From Thermoprotei archaeon (GTDB lineage: Archaea > Thermoproteota > Thermoprotei_A > Sulfolobales > Ignisphaeraceae), in NCBI GenBank assembly GCA_003661865.1, contig QMWY01000012.1, positions 1 to 12,812 of the forward strand: a stretch of DNA of 12,812 nt, in the 5' to 3' direction. The notes below the pieces were generated by a model. The model searched no databases and was not told where the DNA came from. It worked only from the letters and a program-made list of their open reading frames with translations. This document shows, piece by piece, positions 1-7,546 of the stretch (the stretch's first letter is position 1; each line of letters begins with the position of its first letter). The translations under genes and the position numbers were made by a program.

Positions 1-369
1 GCGCTCCAGGTAGCGGTAACGGCCATTCCGAGGGATCTCGAGGAGGCCTCCTACGTAGTGGGTGCACGAGACCGGGATACGCTCATACGGGTGGTAGCAC
101 CGCTTGCCGTAGGGGCCTCTACCCCCCTAATAGTATTCGCATCTATACACCTAGTAACAGAGGTCAGCACGTCTATAACGATAGGCGCCCTGGGCCCCAC
201 CATGGGATGGGGGAGCACGGCTCCCGTGAGCTACGTGGTTTTTAGGGACATAACGATCTCAAGCCTTCTCTACGTAGGTGCTGCAGTAATAGAGGTGTTT
301 CTATCCATAGCGGTTACCTTAGTAGCGCTACTCGCCGTACTAAAGCTTGCCAATATCCGATGGGGGTAG
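1..369 (+). CDS. ABC transporter permease, C-terminal part (partial, starts before window)
   Basis: The open frame runs from base 1 without a start of its own, so only the last 122 residues are visible. They carry the cytoplasmic EAA loop that docks the permease onto its ATPase: the stretch EEASYVVGARDRDTL followed by I-x3-APL (about residues 15-35). Two long hydrophobic stretches follow, ending in a short cytoplasmic tail (NIRWG). The pattern with EVSTS after the EAA loop resembles the iron(III)/thiamine/putrescine type of binding-protein-dependent permeases (FbpB/ThiP/PotB-like). It should form the membrane channel of an uptake system; the substrate cannot be told from this fragment. An internal GTG at 58 is not the start, because homology to the EAA loop begins upstream of it. 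Its stop is 4 bp from the stop of the convergent ATPase gene, its likely partner. Confidence 0.85.
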   Translation, partial: ALQVAVTAIPRDLEEASYVVGARDRDTLIRVVAPLAVGASTPLIVFASIHLVTEVSTSITIGALGPTMGWGSTAPVSYVVFRDITISSLLYVGAAVIEVFLSIAVTLVALLAVLKLANIRWG

Positions 370-373
370 AACG

Positions 374-1447
374 CTACCGCATCCCGTATACCAAGAGCTC
401 ATCCTCGGGGATGCGGATCGCGATCCTCTCCTCTAAGGCTGCATCACCGCTCCTCGGGGGTAGATGTATCCTCCAGCGACCTAGAGGGGTCTCCACCTCC
501 GCCTCCACTACGCTACCTAGGTAGTGTGTAGCTACCACCCTTCCAATGAATGTGTTGGGCTCTGCAGCGCTGCTTACACCGCGTCTCACCTCTACCGAGT
601 GGGGTCTGAATACAGCTACCACCCTAGCTCCCTGAACCACTGGAGGCTCCCCTACGGCCACTCCCCTAAGGGTAACCCCCGAAACCTCGATAACCACCTT
701 ATCGCCACTAACGCTTTCTACAACGCCTTCAAGGACGTTGCACTTGCCTAGGAAGAGTGCCACCTCTAGTGATGCAGGCCTCTTAACAACCTCATAGGGT
801 CTACCCACCTGCACCAGCTTGCCATTAAGCAAAATACCGATCCTGTCTGAGAGATAAAACGCCTCCTCCTGATCGTGGGTTACGTACACAGTTGTAACCC
901 CTAAATCCTTGAGAAGCCTCCTGAGCTCCTCACGCATATCTATCCTTAGCCTAGTATCTAGGTTGCTTAGGGGTTCATCAAGTAGTAGTATCCTCGGCTG
1001 GACAACAAGGGCTCTAGCTAGTGCAACCCTCTGCTGCTGACCCCCAGAGAGCTGAGCTGGGTACCTATTCTCCAACCCCCTAAGCCTGACAAGCTCTAGA
1101 ACCTCTGCAACCCTCCTCCTAACCTCAGCCTCAGGCACCTCCCTTACCCTAAGCCCGTAGGCAATATTGTCGAACACTGTCATGTGGGGCCAGAGGGCGT
1201 AGTTCTGGAACACCATGGAGACCCCGCGCATATGAGGAGGTACGCGCGTGACATCAACACCATCTATGATAACAGCACCCGAATCGGGCTCCTCAAGACC
1301 TGCTATTATTCTCAGAAGAGTTGTCTTACCGCTGCCTGAAGGCCCTAGAAATGTGAAGAACTCCCCACGCTCTATATCGACGCTTACACCCCTTAGCACC
1401 TCGTGACCGTTGAACGATTTGTGTATAGCCACCAGCCTTAGCGACAA
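374..1447 (-). CDS. ABC transporter ATP-binding protein, FbpC/PotA/MalK type
   Basis: A 357-residue ATPase that would power solute uptake at the inner face of the membrane. All nucleotide-binding motifs are intact: Walker A GPSGSGKTT (residues 35-43), Q-loop Gln81 in VFQNYALWP, signature LSGGQQQR (133-140), Walker B ILLLDEP (153-159), and the switch histidine in YVTHDQ (His191). After about residue 235 comes a beta-rich TOBE-like regulatory domain, which gives the length usual for the iron(III), spermidine or maltose importer ATPases. The start is a TTG at 1445-1447, with GGTAGATC just upstream as a weak ribosome site; GTG at codon 6 is a possible alternative. It faces the permease tail across a 4-bp gap, so the two subunits are probably partners but are transcribed convergently, which is unusual. 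Substrate is not determinable from the ATPase. Confidence 0.9.
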   Translation of the reverse strand: MSLRLVAIHKSFNGHEVLRGVSVDIERGEFFTFLGPSGSGKTTLLRIIAGLEEPDSGAVIIDGVDVTRVPPHMRGVSMVFQNYALWPHMTVFDNIAYGLRVREVPEAEVRRRVAEVLELVRLRGLENRYPAQLSGGQQQRVALARALVVQPRILLLDEPLSNLDTRLRIDMREELRRLLKDLGVTTVYVTHDQEEAFYLSDRIGILLNGKLVQVGRPYEVVKRPASLEVALFLGKCNVLEGVVESVSGDKVVIEVSGVTLRGVAVGEPPVVQGARVVAVFRPHSVEVRRGVSSAAEPNTFIGRVVATHYLGSVVEAEVETPLGRWRIHLPPRSGDAALEERIAIRIPEDELLVYGMR

Positions 1448-1491
1448 CGCGATCTACCGCAGATACGTGTAGAGGTAGAATATCGGTGTTT

Positions 1492-1569
1492 TGGTGGGCC
1501 CGCGGGGATTTGAACCCCGGACCTCCGCCTCGTCAGGGCGGCGTCCTAACCAGGCTAGACGACGGGCCC
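1492..1569 (-). tRNA. tRNA-Val (anticodon GAC)
   Basis: A full cloverleaf can be drawn on the minus strand. The acceptor GGGCCCG pairs with CGGGCCC, the D stem is GTCT/GGAC, the anticodon stem CCGCC pairs with GGCGG, the loop CTGACGA gives anticodon GAC (1532-1534), and the T arm is CGGGG-TTCAAAT-CCCCG. A73 is followed by an encoded CCA (1492-1494). There is no intron. It reads GUC/GUU valine codons. The sequence is identical to the tRNA-Val(UAC) at 10255-10332 except for base 34. Confidence 0.97.
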
Positions 1570-1600
1570 ACCAGCCATAACACTCTCTATACGCGCCCCG

Positions 1601-1610
1601 TTTAAAGCTT
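1601..1610 (-). promoter_or_regulatory. TATA box for tRNA-Val(GAC)
   Basis: The minus strand reads AAGCTTTAAA here, a good archaeal BRE/TATA element. Its centre lies about 35 bp upstream of the mature tRNA 5' end, which predicts a transcript start a few bases before the tRNA. Position and sequence only; no experiment. Confidence 0.6.
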
Positions 1611-1628
1611 CTTCTACATATGCTCTAC

Positions 1629-2363
1629 TTAGGCAGAGCCCCTTCTCAACTGTTTGAACTGCTTCGCTATCTCTATGCCGGTGCTGCTCCCGATAACATC
1701 GGCCCCGAGCAGTATCAGCAGAACCGCCTTTACAGCGGTCCTCACACCCCCAGCTGCCTTTATGCCTAGGTCACGCCTCGTGGCTCTCCTCACCGAGTCC
1801 ATGATGACTATGTCGTAGGGATCCACGCCTCTACCAACGAACCCCGTACTCGACTTGACGAAGTCTGCCCCCGATTCGGCAACTATAGCGGTAGCCCTCC
1901 TCACCTGTTCGGGGCTGAGAACCCCTGCCTCTATTATGAGCTTGATCTTCATGCCTAAGCTATGCGCCTCATTAACCAGGGCCTCCGCCTCGCGCTTAAC
2001 GTAGTCCCAGCGACCCATCCTAAGCATTGGTATGGCGAGCACAGCATCAACCTCATCAGCCCCCTGCTCTGCGGCGAACCTGATCTCTGCGATCTTGGCA
2101 TCCGTAGCGCTGTAGCCATTTGGGAAGCCGGCGACTGTGCATATACGCGTCCTGCTGATCGACTTAGCAATCTTCACGAATAGCGGGGGCACAACGAGGC
2201 ATCTGAAGCCGTAGGGATCACTACGCTCTATAAAAGAGGTCACGTCACTCTCGGTAGCTGTAGGGCTTAACAGGGTCTGGTCGATCCGCGGAGCTATATC
2301 TCCTAGTTCGTTAACAGTCCTACCTATGATCTCAGTTACGCGCCTCTTACCCAATGAAGTCAC
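1629..2363 (-). CDS. deoC: Deoxyribose-phosphate aldolase
   Basis: DERA cleaves 2-deoxyribose 5-phosphate to glyceraldehyde 3-phosphate and acetaldehyde in deoxynucleoside catabolism; in archaea it is the lower step of a pentose route. It is a cytoplasmic class I aldolase with a TIM barrel. The Schiff-base lysine is in DFVKSSTGF (Lys170), the second lysine is in KAAGGVR (Lys202), and the acidic partner is in DEVDAV (Asp106). Length (244) fits the family. The gene overlaps the end of top6A. The open frame starts at GTG 2363, but that GTG lies inside GGTGA, a ribosome-binding sequence placed 5 nt before an in-frame TTG at 2354-2352. TTG 2354 (protein MGKRRVTEI...) is therefore probably the true start, with a 5-8 bp overlap. 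It is likely the last gene of the top6B-top6A-deoC unit. The product is confident; the start is not. Confidence 0.93.
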   Translation of the reverse strand: MTSLGKRRVTEIIGRTVNELGDIAPRIDQTLLSPTATESDVTSFIERSDPYGFRCLVVPPLFVKIAKSISRTRICTVAGFPNGYSATDAKIAEIRFAAEQGADEVDAVLAIPMLRMGRWDYVKREAEALVNEAHSLGMKIKLIIEAGVLSPEQVRRATAIVAESGADFVKSSTGFVGRGVDPYDIVIMDSVRRATRRDLGIKAAGGVRTAVKAVLLILLGADVIGSSTGIEIAKQFKQLRRGSA

Positions 2364-3513
2364 CTGTCTTCAGCTTCGTTGGGAGGTAGACATCCATCAG
2401 GAACTTGAGCCCCTTGCCCGTAAGAGCCTCGATCTCGAGCTTGCTCTGCTTGCGCAGAAATATACCGATCTCCTTCTTCCACTTAGGGGTCTGGAACCAC
2501 TTGTAGTTCATGAGCTCCTTAGCCCTCTTGATATCGGTCTTCTTAGCCTTTATGATGAAGTTCCTCCGCTCAGCCTCGGTGAGGTAGGGCTTCTTACCCG
2601 TCTCAGGATCGCCGAATATGTCGGTCATACTAACACCTATGAACTTAGCGTTAGGGGTCGCGAGCCTCTCAGACTCGTAGGACAGAGTTATCGAGCCTAT
2701 CCTAAACACGCTGTATATGTACCACCCATAGGGATCAGCGTCTGTTAGTATGTAGACCGGGAGCCCGAGCTCCTCGTTTAACCTACGTACAAACCTCCGC
2801 GTCGCTCTATCCGGCTGACCAGCGCTCGTTATCAGTATCGCGCGATACTTCTTCCAGAACCCTGCTCGGTGAAGCTGCTGAAACACGGCATCCTTCTCCA
2901 CAACCAGTACGAACTCGGCGTTCACATCTATGAACTCTATGAGGTCTGGTGTGGGCTCGATCGCATAGGCGCCGTGGCCCATCTTGCTAAGGTCTATCAC
3001 ATCATCACCGCTCCTGATCCTCATATCGCCAACGACCTTCCCTTTCTCCTTGCTTAGTATCAGCATGTCCTCGCGTAGCAGCCCCGTGTATACCTCCACA
3101 TCCCTTAGGACAGAGTCGCTCTCCTGCTGCTCATCCCACGTATTCTCCTCACGTATCCTACCCCTGTGATCCCTGTACCTTATGGTGTGCTTGCCACGGT
3201 AGTAGAGGTCTCGGATCGTCGGGTACTCGTTGTTTATCAGGGCCTCGAATATTATCGATGCCATGAGCACTGTCTGCATGAACTTCCTAGCCTCGCGCAT
3301 ATCTAGGAAACTCCTCTCGAACTTATCGGGGCCCAGGAGCAGCAGCATACGCTCATCATCGAAGATAGTATTGCTTAGAGTTCTCTTCGGTATTACTAGG
3401 CGCGGCTCCTCGCCACGCATAATCGCCTCTATAACCTCTAGGAACCTCTTCCGCAGTATCTCGGCAGCCCTATGCCTAGCCTTTATATCAACGGTTGATA
3501 GGGGGGCTGACAT
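2347..3513 (-). CDS. top6A: DNA topoisomerase VI subunit A (Spo11-like)
   Basis: Catalytic subunit of the type IIB topoisomerase that cuts both DNA strands, passes a duplex through and relaxes or decatenates chromosomes; it acts as an A2B2 complex with the neighbouring subunit B. The winged-helix (CAP) domain carries the DNA-attacking tyrosine in PTIRDLYYRGKH; Tyr105 aligns with the Spo11 catalytic tyrosine, Tyr104 precedes it. The Toprim metal site is seen as VLVVEKDAV (Glu206) and TDADPYGWY (Asp258, Asp260). Length 388 is normal for the family. The ATG start at 3513 is preceded by GGGGTGAT with a 6-nt spacing, and this ribosome site overlaps the subunit B stop codon; only 12 bp separate the two genes. 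The residues expected for activity are present. Confidence 0.98.
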   Translation of the reverse strand: MSAPLSTVDIKARHRAAEILRKRFLEVIEAIMRGEEPRLVIPKRTLSNTIFDDERMLLLLGPDKFERSFLDMREARKFMQTVLMASIIFEALINNEYPTIRDLYYRGKHTIRYRDHRGRIREENTWDEQQESDSVLRDVEVYTGLLREDMLILSKEKGKVVGDMRIRSGDDVIDLSKMGHGAYAIEPTPDLIEFIDVNAEFVLVVEKDAVFQQLHRAGFWKKYRAILITSAGQPDRATRRFVRRLNEELGLPVYILTDADPYGWYIYSVFRIGSITLSYESERLATPNAKFIGVSMTDIFGDPETGKKPYLTEAERRNFIIKAKKTDIKRAKELMNYKWFQTPKWKKEIGIFLRKQSKLEIEALTGKGLKFLMDVYLPTKLKTGDFIG

Positions 3514-3525
3514 GGGCCATCACCC

Positions 3526-5121
3526 CTACTCAACGGATATAACCACATCGCGCGGCGATTTTATCGAGGGCGCGACGCCTACCTTAGACTTCACGATCTC
3601 GAATAGCCTGGCCTCCAGCTCCTCAGACGGTATCTTAGGCTCGCTTGCACGTGTGAATACCGAGAGGCTCCTAGCGATATCCGGTATGTACTTTATTATC
3701 GTTACGACCCTCCTCGCCATCTCCTCCTCCCTCTTCTTGCGTGCTAGGTAGCTCTTCAGAGACCTAGCTACCTGACGAACACCGTTCTCGATCTCCTGCT
3801 CTATGACGGGTACATCGGCTATGCTCTCCTTTCCAACGCCCTTGTAGGGGATCTTCGTGCTACAGATGTGTACAAGCACCGCTAGTGGGGCTGGGAACTG
3901 TATGCCGTAGTACCCCCAGTCGATGTTCTCCGAAACAACCTTCCACGCAACATCGCTCCTCTCATCGTATAGGAGGGGGATCTTATTTGCGAAGCGGAGG
4001 AGTATAGGGCTGTCTGAGGGCTGTATAGCACCTCCGTACGCGATCCCCACCTCTACTATGAATGCGTGGCCTCCGTAGACCGCAGGCTTTCGCGTTACCG
4101 CATCTACAAACTCGGGCTTCAGTATGGCCGACAGCCCTATCTTTATGATCTCAGACCCTATGGGCGAGAGGTGGTCAGCCCTTGGGGGCCTGAAATCCTT
4201 GTAGCTCCTAAGCGCCTCAGCCAGCCTCTCGATGTCCTTGCGCGTCAGCGATGCTAGACTCCTGGAAGGATCGAGACCTATGCTTCTTAAGAAGCGCCCG
4301 GCCGTTACCTTCCCAATACCCTGGAACTCCTTCTCTAGAAACTCCTGGAGCGTAGAGGCATCACTACTCTTTATCATGAGCTTCAGCATCTCCAGATCGA
4401 TGCCGTGGGGATGGGGCTTTGTTTCCCGCGGAGGAGGCGGGATCTTCGTTGTTACGCGCCTATAGATGCGGACTCTCCCCTCAGGATCCTTGAAGTATAT
4501 GTTTGCGTATGGCGTTATTATGGCGGTGCGTTGTATGTATTCGAGGATCTTCGATTTCGAGCGGCCCCAGTCACCCTCAACAGCAACCTTTACGTATGTT
4601 CCGTGCCAGTCGCTCTCCTTCCTCCAAGAGGCGCGGTAGAGCACTATGGGCTTGTTCTCCCTAACGTCGATCAGCAGCTTGAACGCATAGATGCGGCGTG
4701 AGTTTATGGGTGACGTGACAACCTCTATGGGCTCACCAACGGTTATCTGGCTGTAGAGAACAACCATCTTTGCGCCTAGACCAAACATACCCCGGGTCTG
4801 TCTAAGCACGTACTTAGAGCTAAAGAGCACCCTTCCAAAGGCATCGGGCACGTACTGCGGGGGTATGCCTATGCCGTTGTCCTTGACGGAGACCCGGTAC
4901 ACTATTGGCTTGTTGGGATCACGCTCGATAACGACCTGTATATCCGGCAGGATCCCATGGGCGTCTGTAGCGTCTAGGGCGTTCTCAACAAGCTCTCTAA
5001 CGGTCTGGTAGAGCGCCCGGGCTGGATTTGAGAAGCCGGCGATCTCTTTGTTGCGGTAGAAGAACTCAGCAGGGCTTATACTACGGAACTTCTCCGCGGT
5101 CTTCGACATCGCTGGCGTCAC
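3526..5121 (-). CDS. top6B: DNA topoisomerase VI subunit B (GHKL ATPase)
   Basis: ATP-driven gate of topoisomerase VI. The N-terminal GHKL domain shows RELVENALDATD (Glu44, Asn48 region), KDNGIGIPP (80-88) and the lid glycines GMFGLGAKM (111-119). An H2TH segment with FQGIGKVTAGRFL follows at about residues 265-280, then the transducer domain with LLRFANKIPLLYD at about 378-390, and a charged helix (SYLARKKREEEMARR) near the C-terminus. Length (531) is typical. The open frame begins at GTG 5121, but this GTG is part of GGGGTGA, which lies 8 nt upstream of an in-frame ATG at 5109-5107 (protein MSKTAEKFRSI...). The ATG is the better start, giving 527 residues. It heads the top6B-top6A-deoC unit and is preceded by a palindromic TATA region. 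Confidence 0.98.
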   Translation of the reverse strand: MTPAMSKTAEKFRSISPAEFFYRNKEIAGFSNPARALYQTVRELVENALDATDAHGILPDIQVVIERDPNKPIVYRVSVKDNGIGIPPQYVPDAFGRVLFSSKYVLRQTRGMFGLGAKMVVLYSQITVGEPIEVVTSPINSRRIYAFKLLIDVRENKPIVLYRASWRKESDWHGTYVKVAVEGDWGRSKSKILEYIQRTAIITPYANIYFKDPEGRVRIYRRVTTKIPPPPRETKPHPHGIDLEMLKLMIKSSDASTLQEFLEKEFQGIGKVTAGRFLRSIGLDPSRSLASLTRKDIERLAEALRSYKDFRPPRADHLSPIGSEIIKIGLSAILKPEFVDAVTRKPAVYGGHAFIVEVGIAYGGAIQPSDSPILLRFANKIPLLYDERSDVAWKVVSENIDWGYYGIQFPAPLAVLVHICSTKIPYKGVGKESIADVPVIEQEIENGVRQVARSLKSYLARKKREEEMARRVVTIIKYIPDIARSLSVFTRASEPKIPSEELEARLFEIVKSKVGVAPSIKSPRDVVISVE

Positions 5122-5152
5122 CCCCTTCTGAGGGTAGTGCTTATATCTATGC

Positions 5153-5176
5153 CCACCTTATAAGGTGGTACACCTT
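5153..5176. promoter_or_regulatory. Palindromic TATA box / possible operator upstream of top6B
   Basis: Bases 5153-5168 form a perfect 16-bp palindrome, CCACCTTATAAGGTGG. A third half-site, CACCTT at 5171-5176, makes a second inverted repeat (AAGGTG-GTA-CACCTT) with the right half of the first. The centre, TTATAA, sits about 50 bp upstream of the preferred ATG of top6B and would give a leader of about 25 nt containing the GGGGTGA site. A regulator bound to these half-sites would compete directly with TBP. Seen directly: the symmetry and spacing. Inferred: promoter and operator roles. A second TATA-like sequence (GATATAAG on the minus strand, 5141-5148) lies closer to the gene. Confidence 0.55.
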
Positions 5177-5277
5177 GCATGTATGAGATCACGTGTATAC
5201 ATACACAGCTTCCATTACGCTATGCCGTATATGCATAACCTGCACGGTATTATAAGCGTTAATAACAGTGCTTGTAT
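5177..5277. other. Remaining intergenic stretch between deoxyhypusine synthase and top6B
   Basis: AT-rich non-coding DNA with a short inverted repeat GTGTAT-AC-ATACAC at 5193-5206 and an imperfect one (ATGCCGT at 5222-5228 against ACGGTAT at 5244-5250). I see no ORF and no clear T-run terminator for the upstream gene. Confidence 0.5.
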
Positions 5278-6198
5278 TTAGAGAATAGCTGCGGCTATTA
5301 TGGGGAGCACTAGCGTTGCATCTGCGAAGAGGTAAACCTTCTGAGCCCTCTTCTTGATCTTCCCCCAGGTTATGGCCTCTCGTGGATGGGCTCCGCTTAG
5401 GGAACCGTCCCATTCAACAGCTGTCGTTATGTAGACCGCGTAGTCTAGACCCTCACTAAACTGGGCCCACCAGATCGCGTGGTGCTTGCTTATGCCGCCT
5501 CCTACGATGAGGGCCCCCAAGCTCTTTGACCTAAAGACAAGGTCCGCTAGCTCCTGCTCATCCTTGAAGAGGTCTATCTCTAGCCCACGGGTTCTCGAGT
5601 AAGTGAAGAGCGCTGTTCCGAAAGCGCCATCTATGTACCCCGGAACGTAGACAGGGACTCTCCTCTCCGCAGCAGCTCTGAGGAAGGAGTTCTGATCCTT
5701 GATCCTCTTGCCGAACTCCTCCAGGAGTTCGCGTATACCCCATCTCTTCTTAGTAGCTGTAACCTCGTCGAGTACGCGGTACACAACCTTCTCTATCAGC
5801 GGGCCGTAGCTCTCCAGGGGTATGTATACGTTGCCTAATCTGTGAAACCCCTTCTCATAGAGCTCGGCATCATTAGCCTCAAAGAACCCTTTTAGGTACC
5901 TACCCCCGTGGGCACGTGCGAGATCGTGATCGATGGCGCCGCATGTGGTTATCACCACGTTGAAGAAGCCGCTCTCTATAAGCTGAGTAATTATCCCGCG
6001 GATGCCCGTGGCAACTATATTGGCTGTAAACGTCAGTATCCTCAGATCTGCATTCTTACGCATGTCCTTCAGGATCTCTACGGCACGCGCTAGGTGACCC
6101 GCCATAAAGCCGTGTATGCTGTTGTAGGCCTCCACAAGCTCCTCAATACTCATGTTCCTAGAGACCCTTACGTCTTTCAGAGGCTCAAGCTCCTCCAT
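5278..6198 (-). CDS. dys: Deoxyhypusine synthase
   Basis: Transfers the aminobutyl group of spermidine to one lysine of translation factor aIF5A, using NAD, in the first (in archaea often the only clearly known) step of hypusine formation. The family is recognised throughout: ILTFTANIVATG and TTCGAIDHD in the NAD-binding core, VYVPGYIDGAFGT, GGGISKHH, and the active-site segment ending in ITWGKI, whose Lys280 aligns with the covalent-intermediate lysine (Lys329) of the human enzyme. SGAHPREA matches the usual SGAxPxEA. Length 306 is normal for archaea. The start is ATG 6198 with GGTG 6 nt upstream; 31 bp separate it from hisS, and a TATA-like ATTAAATA at 6231-6238 suggests it may also have its own promoter. 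The other hypusine genes are not in the window. Confidence 0.96.
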   Translation of the reverse strand: MEELEPLKDVRVSRNMSIEELVEAYNSIHGFMAGHLARAVEILKDMRKNADLRILTFTANIVATGIRGIITQLIESGFFNVVITTCGAIDHDLARAHGGRYLKGFFEANDAELYEKGFHRLGNVYIPLESYGPLIEKVVYRVLDEVTATKKRWGIRELLEEFGKRIKDQNSFLRAAAERRVPVYVPGYIDGAFGTALFTYSRTRGLEIDLFKDEQELADLVFRSKSLGALIVGGGISKHHAIWWAQFSEGLDYAVYITTAVEWDGSLSGAHPREAITWGKIKKRAQKVYLFADATLVLPIIAAAIL

Positions 6199-6229
6199 CT
6201 ACGGCACCGAGAGCACCTCTACAGGATAG

Positions 6230-7546
6230 CTATTTAATGCAGGGGCCCTGCCCGCTGAAGGAGTTGCGTAGGTCGTCCAGGGGTACCACAACCTGCTTCC
6301 ACTGTGCTAAGCAGCGCACCACAGCTACACCCCTAGATGCCTCACGCTTCCCAATAACTATCGCGTAGTCCATCCCTGTGCGCTCGGCATAGCTGAGCCA
6401 GCGGGAGAGCCTAGATGGAGAGTCCAGCTCTATCGTAATGCTCAGCATCTCGCGCAGCTCCCCTGCAACGCGGTACCCAAGACTAAGGAGGTCAGGGGAT
6501 AGTAGGAGTAGGAGTGCCCGTGGACGGGGCGAGAACCTCTCGAGCACATTATTTCCAAGCTGCTTTTTGAGTGCGAGGAGCGTTCTCTCAATACCTATGG
6601 CGAAGCCCGTTGAAGGCTCAGGAGCCCCTCCGTAAACAGCCGTTAACCCATCGTAACGACCGCCACCAGCAATGCTTATTCCTAGACCCGGTGCCTCGAC
6701 CTCGAATATCACACCGGTATAGTATGCGAGCCCCCTAGCAAACCCTGGGTCCAATACAAAGTTTAGCCCTAGGCTACGGAGGTCTTCGCCGAAGGACGCG
6801 AGCTCTGCAAGCCCCTGCGCAACATCCTCCCAGCCATCCTCAGAGAGCTCCTCAGCAAGCCTCCTAACCCGTTCGGGATCGCTGGTCCTCCCAATAGACA
6901 CCAACGTCTTCAGAACCTCAGCCTCCCTAACGCCCCCTCGCCTCCTAAGGATCTCCTCAGCTTCGCCAACCATCCCCTTATCAACGAGGTGCAGAACCCT
7001 ATCCACCTCCTCATCGCTTAGACCTGCCCTCCTACACAGGGCCCTTATAGGGGTCATGTGCCCAAGCTTGAACCTATAGTCCTTGAGCCCTATGGAGCGA
7101 TAGTAGTCGTTCAGAAGCATGAGCAGCTCTAGGTCATGGTGTCTTGAGCCTCCTCCTATCAGCTCCACTCCTGCCTGTAGGAACTCGCGGTATCGGCCGA
7201 ACTGGGGCTCATCGTACCTAAAGACGTTGGCTATGTAGAAGAGGCGTATAGGCTTAGGCTGTGCGCGGAGGAGGCGGAGGTACACCCTCATTACGCTGGG
7301 CGTTACCTCAGGTCTTAGCGCAACTTCCCGACCCGCCTTATCCTTGAACACGTACATGGATCTCCTAATCTCCTCACCTGACTTCAGCGAGAACAGCTGG
7401 AAGCGCTCGATGGTAGGTGTAAGGATCTCTCGGTAGCCGTACGACCTAGCAACCTCCCTGAACCTGTTGCACAGCCACGTAATAGCCTCGCTCTCCGGCG
7501 GTAGAACGTCCCTCATACCCCTTACAGGTTCAAGAGGTAGCCTCAT
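6230..7546 (-). CDS. hisS: Histidyl-tRNA synthetase
   Basis: Class II aminoacyl-tRNA synthetase charging tRNA-His; cytoplasmic dimer. Near the N-terminus PVRGMRDVLP marks the start of motif 1. Motif 2 is seen as RYREFLQAGVELIG (about 118-131), with ALRPEVTP (76-83) before it. The histidine-specific signatures are LAYYTG (273-278) and AGGGRYDGL (293-301). Motif 3 is GFAIGIERTLLAL (314-326). The last hundred residues form the anticodon-binding domain. Length 438 is ordinary. The start is ATG 7546, inside the 3' end of the upstream splicing endonuclease gene (17-bp overlap), so the two are probably co-transcribed and translationally coupled. ATG at codon 11 exists but would cut into the conserved N-terminal motif. 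Confidence 0.97.
   Translation of the reverse strand: MRLPLEPVRGMRDVLPPESEAITWLCNRFREVARSYGYREILTPTIERFQLFSLKSGEEIRRSMYVFKDKAGREVALRPEVTPSVMRVYLRLLRAQPKPIRLFYIANVFRYDEPQFGRYREFLQAGVELIGGGSRHHDLELLMLLNDYYRSIGLKDYRFKLGHMTPIRALCRRAGLSDEEVDRVLHLVDKGMVGEAEEILRRRGGVREAEVLKTLVSIGRTSDPERVRRLAEELSEDGWEDVAQGLAELASFGEDLRSLGLNFVLDPGFARGLAYYTGVIFEVEAPGLGISIAGGGRYDGLTAVYGGAPEPSTGFAIGIERTLLALKKQLGNNVLERFSPRPRALLLLLSPDLLSLGYRVAGELREMLSITIELDSPSRLSRWLSYAERTGMDYAIVIGKREASRGVAVVRCLAQWKQVVVPLDDLRNSFSGQGPCIK

Noticed and set aside
374..1447. A tungstate/molybdate importer serving the tungsten oxidoreductase at the other end of the window
   Set aside because: The genes are about 9.5 kb apart with unrelated genes between, and the permease tail resembles the iron/thiamine/putrescine type more; no evidence for the substrate.
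3230..3751. 173-codon plus-strand frame across top6A/top6B
   Set aside because: It spans the ends of two well-identified minus-strand genes and has shadow-like Ser/Ile/Arg composition.
5193..5206. Short inverted repeat GTGTAT-AC-ATACAC as a second operator
   Set aside because: AT-rich and short, lies far from any start codon; easily a chance match.
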